A DNA stretch of 64,000 bases from Solenopsis invicta (taxonomy: Eukaryota; Arthropoda; Insecta; Hymenoptera; Formicidae). The stretch is from positions 28,599,275 through 28,663,274 of the forward strand of contig NC_052664.1 of the NCBI RefSeq assembly GCF_016802725.1, given 5' to 3'. Shown one piece after another: positions 61,262 through 64,000 of this stretch (position 1 is the first letter of the stretch; the number at the start of each line of letters is the position of its first letter). The translations under genes were made by a program, and so were the position numbers. Under the pieces are notes generated by a model, which saw only the letters and a list, made by a program, of their open reading frames with translations, had not been told where the DNA came from and made no database searches.

Positions 61262-61460
61262 AATAAATAAATTTTCTGATTATTACGATCAAATATTTTG
61301 GTATACCGCCAGAATATTTGGATATGAAATTTATTATAAATTTTGTAGATTCAACCAGAAATCGTTAACCAAATCCTTATAATAGTTATCATATCTAAAT
61401 ATTCTGATCGTATACCAAAATATCTGATTGTAATAATAACCAGAAAATCTATTTATTTTA
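61262..61460. mobile_element. Foldback element, about 200 bp
   Basis: Left AATAAATTTTCTGATTATTA and CAAATATTTTGGTATACC pair with GGTATACCAAAATATCTG- and TAATAACCAGAAAATCTATT-type sequence on the right (61391-61460, read on the opposite strand). CAGAATATTTGGATATG also pairs with CATATCTAAATATTCTG. Confidence 0.75.
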
Positions 61461-62480
61461 GTGCAATTTTCATATCGCACTATTACCGATTTATGCAATC
61501 TAAGCTGCGTTCTAATATGCACTGCCAGTACTAAAAATCTATCACGTACCTAAAATTACCCGTTCTTTTATCTGATTTAAAAAAATTACCCAATTAACTG
61601 CTATAGTTCCAATTACGAATTCATCCAGTGAAATATGGCGTGGCGGTTAGTTCTCTTGTACAAAGTGCTTGCAGCGTATCAAGATAACAGTGCGGAAGAA
61701 AATGAGAGAGTGTGCAGACATGAATGAAAGATTGCCGATTTAATAATTGACACACCAAGGTGTGTCTCGCGGGGCTCTTCAGCATAACCATCGCAAGCCA
61801 TCTAAAGTCGCAGGTGTAACAGTAGAGGCGAATATGGTGCCCGTGGCGGAAGAGCGAAACGGATGTGAAGGAAGGAAGAAGACGGGCAAAGGAAGGACAC
61901 GTAGATACGAGGAGGGAGATAACGGAAGAAGGGGAAATGCACGTTAAGACAGGTGGTGCGGATAATAACATCTAACGGAAAGTGCAGGCTGTGGGTCACA
62001 ATAGTCGCGCTTATGCAGCGACCATTCGGTCACCACACTTTGCGGGTTAGCCTACTTCGAGAGTCCCCGCGAACGAACTTGAGAGACCAATACGGCTCGC
62101 GTATTTCACGCAAAGGAGGATTTTATTGCAAACGCGACGTCGTATCGCGAAGAAAAAGATACCGATCGATTTTAAGTAATTAAAATGCGGATTATTACAG
62201 TCTACAAATCGAGGAAATTTTTTGCCAACCAATCAACAGTGTTATTTATATAAAAATAATCTAGATAATCATGTAGACAAAGAAATAGGTTTAGCTTATT
62301 TCATCTTATTCGGATTATAATGTATATTGTCTTCATTTTTATATTAGATAAAAGAAGTATCATCTTTCTCAAATTATATAAGATAATGTGAATAATAACG
62401 AGAATGAAATATATTGTTCTTAGACTCAACTTCCATTTATTTATTTATTTTTTATTATCCTAACAAAGAAAATTTTTCAA

Positions 62481-62883
62481 AGTGGTTATAACAGGATTGC
62501 ATTCCAAAATTCACTCTTCACTGAAAATTTATAGTATACGTAATTATAGTGTACGCAACGTGAACTATAGCTTTTTGGCACTGACAGTATATATTTGAAC
62601 ACAGTTCAGATTGCAGAGATCAATAATAGTGCAATATAAAAATTGCACCAAAAATTGCATCAAATATATAAATTCGGAAACTTTTACCAGGAATTTTGTC
62701 AGTTGTTATGTAATGTGAGTTATATATTCCATTTTTTAACTTTTTTATTTGCATATTGATTTTAAACGGGAATATTTTCTGTCAAATTAAATTATTTAAA
62801 GAACTTTTGATTTTCAGAAATAAAAGTATCCTAAATGTTTTTGCTCAAAATTTATCTGGATAAAATCACATTATAACCACTGT
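62481..62883. mobile_element. Possible short-ended element
   Basis: AGTGGTTATAA at the left and TTATAACCACT at the right are exact 11-base inverted copies about 400 bp apart, with no coding frame between. No target duplication is clear, so this may be chance. Confidence 0.35.
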
Positions 62884-64000
62884 ATAATTTTGGGATGATT
62901 TTTTTGTGAAACTTAGTTTTGTGAAAAAATGTAAAACAAAATTCAACGTTTTTAATATCGGCGCAAACACCAATTAAAAATGATTACACTTATGAAAGTT
63001 TAATTACTTTCTTACATGAAAACTCATTAAAGTAATTGGTGAGAATTTTTACTACATTAAGAGAGAAATTGCACATTAAGAATTTGTATATATTAAAAGA
63101 GATTTCACGAGAAAAAATGTCTCGATAATAGAGGAAACAAGCTGTTTCCCGTAAATATTGCTTGTTCGCATTTATCATCCGCATGCGTATCCCAATACGT
63201 TAATAAATTAAATTTATACTCCTGTTGAAATATTACGAGTATCAAAACAACATGTAACTACGTGACGTGACTGATGGCATTTGCCCAAAAGTCACTCGGT
63301 CTATTCCCCAGTCATTCATAAATACAGAGCTGCCGCGTACAGCGATAAATTCACTCGGTGCTTCGGGATGTTCACCCAACGGGTATCGCAACAAAAAAGA
63401 GAGAGCTTTGCGCCATAAAAGGTTAATCGATCTGGTGCATTCATCGCTTCCCCACGCGACGCGACGCGATCACCTTCATTCATAAGTGCAACGAGCTACG
63501 ATAATGTTCAACGTGCACTTAGAAGCGTAAACATCGCTGCACAACAGCGAGACAGAGAAGCTAATTGATCGGTTTCATTTTTTACTCGACGTCTTCATTC
63601 ATTCATTCTTATCAATGACATGGAAAACGTTAGACGACACCAATTCTCAGACAATTTTGGAAACTTAATATTTTTCAAAAGTTATATTTTGAAGCATCGT
63701 TACACTTCAAATCACTCAAATTTTTGTTTATAGAATTTGTCATAAATAAATTTATCAAATTTTGCAAAATTTTCTCTTTCAAAATTCATCAAAATTTTTC
63801 AGCAAAAATTTTACATATCAATGGAAAACAACTCGCGAAGTCGTGCGTGTATTCAGTTATACACATGCAATGTGTAATACATGTATATATACGTTTGATT
63901 TACACTAAAATATGAAAACGGAACTCTACAGACCTCAATCGTTCCGACCTCGTTATTCGATCTGCACCGCTCAAACGTGCGATGCACACATTTCTCTCCG
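62884..64000. other. Right edge, nothing recognised
   Basis: AT-rich DNA with a slightly GC-richer stretch at 63260-63560. No exon or element is supported. Confidence 0.45.

Overview
The window looks like nuclear DNA of an insect, most likely a hymenopteran and probably an ant. The evidence is a strongly AT-rich background broken by short CpG-rich patches, GT-AG introns, many small TA-flanked foldback elements, and a protein that matches the insect branch of the PDZ-GEF family. The species assignment is inference. There is no bacterial-type gene organisation, no CRISPR array, and no rRNA or functional tRNA gene that I can support.

One protein-coding gene is clear. It is the 5' end of the Rap GTPase exchange factor Gef26 (PDZ-GEF, dizzy; vertebrate RAPGEF2/RAPGEF6), read on the minus strand. 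Exon 1 with the start codon is at 39738-39806, exon 2 at 33632-33759 and exon 3 at 30799-30882. The phases join without a break (0, then 2) and give the first 93 residues plus two bases of codon 94, which covers the N-terminal cyclic-nucleotide-binding-like domain. I found no exon 4, so intron 3 appears to run from 30798 to the left edge of the window, at least 30.8 kb. The bases above 39806 are 5' UTR, promoter and upstream or intergenic DNA. Apart from this gene, the open frames look like chance or are unrecognised.

The rest is dominated by non-autonomous mobile elements. (1) A group with CAYTGARAAAA-type ends and mostly TA flanks occurs at 1817, 19767, 25215, 25841, 26196, 39351 and 40861. 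(2) Two elements flanked by TTAA with CYCTT ends (piggyBac type) lie at 15888-16865 and 29429-29984; the first contains a diverged tandem duplication. (3) A family of about 575 bp with GGATGTGTAG ends has two copies in opposite orientation (43268-43838 and 45469-46053). (4) A palindromic family built on GATTGATCAAT lies at 21945-22068 and 31640-31760. (5) A tRNA-derived SINE has two copies, at 8813 (+) and 56066 (-). (6) Many single long hairpins are also present.

CpG-rich patches lie at 22.3-25.1 kb (the largest, inside intron 3), 49.3-50.3 kb (upstream of exon 1) and several smaller places. The two large ones end at their low-coordinate side with a minus-strand GTGAGA splice-donor match. 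This would fit alternative first exons of Gef26, but that is inference from composition and short motifs only.
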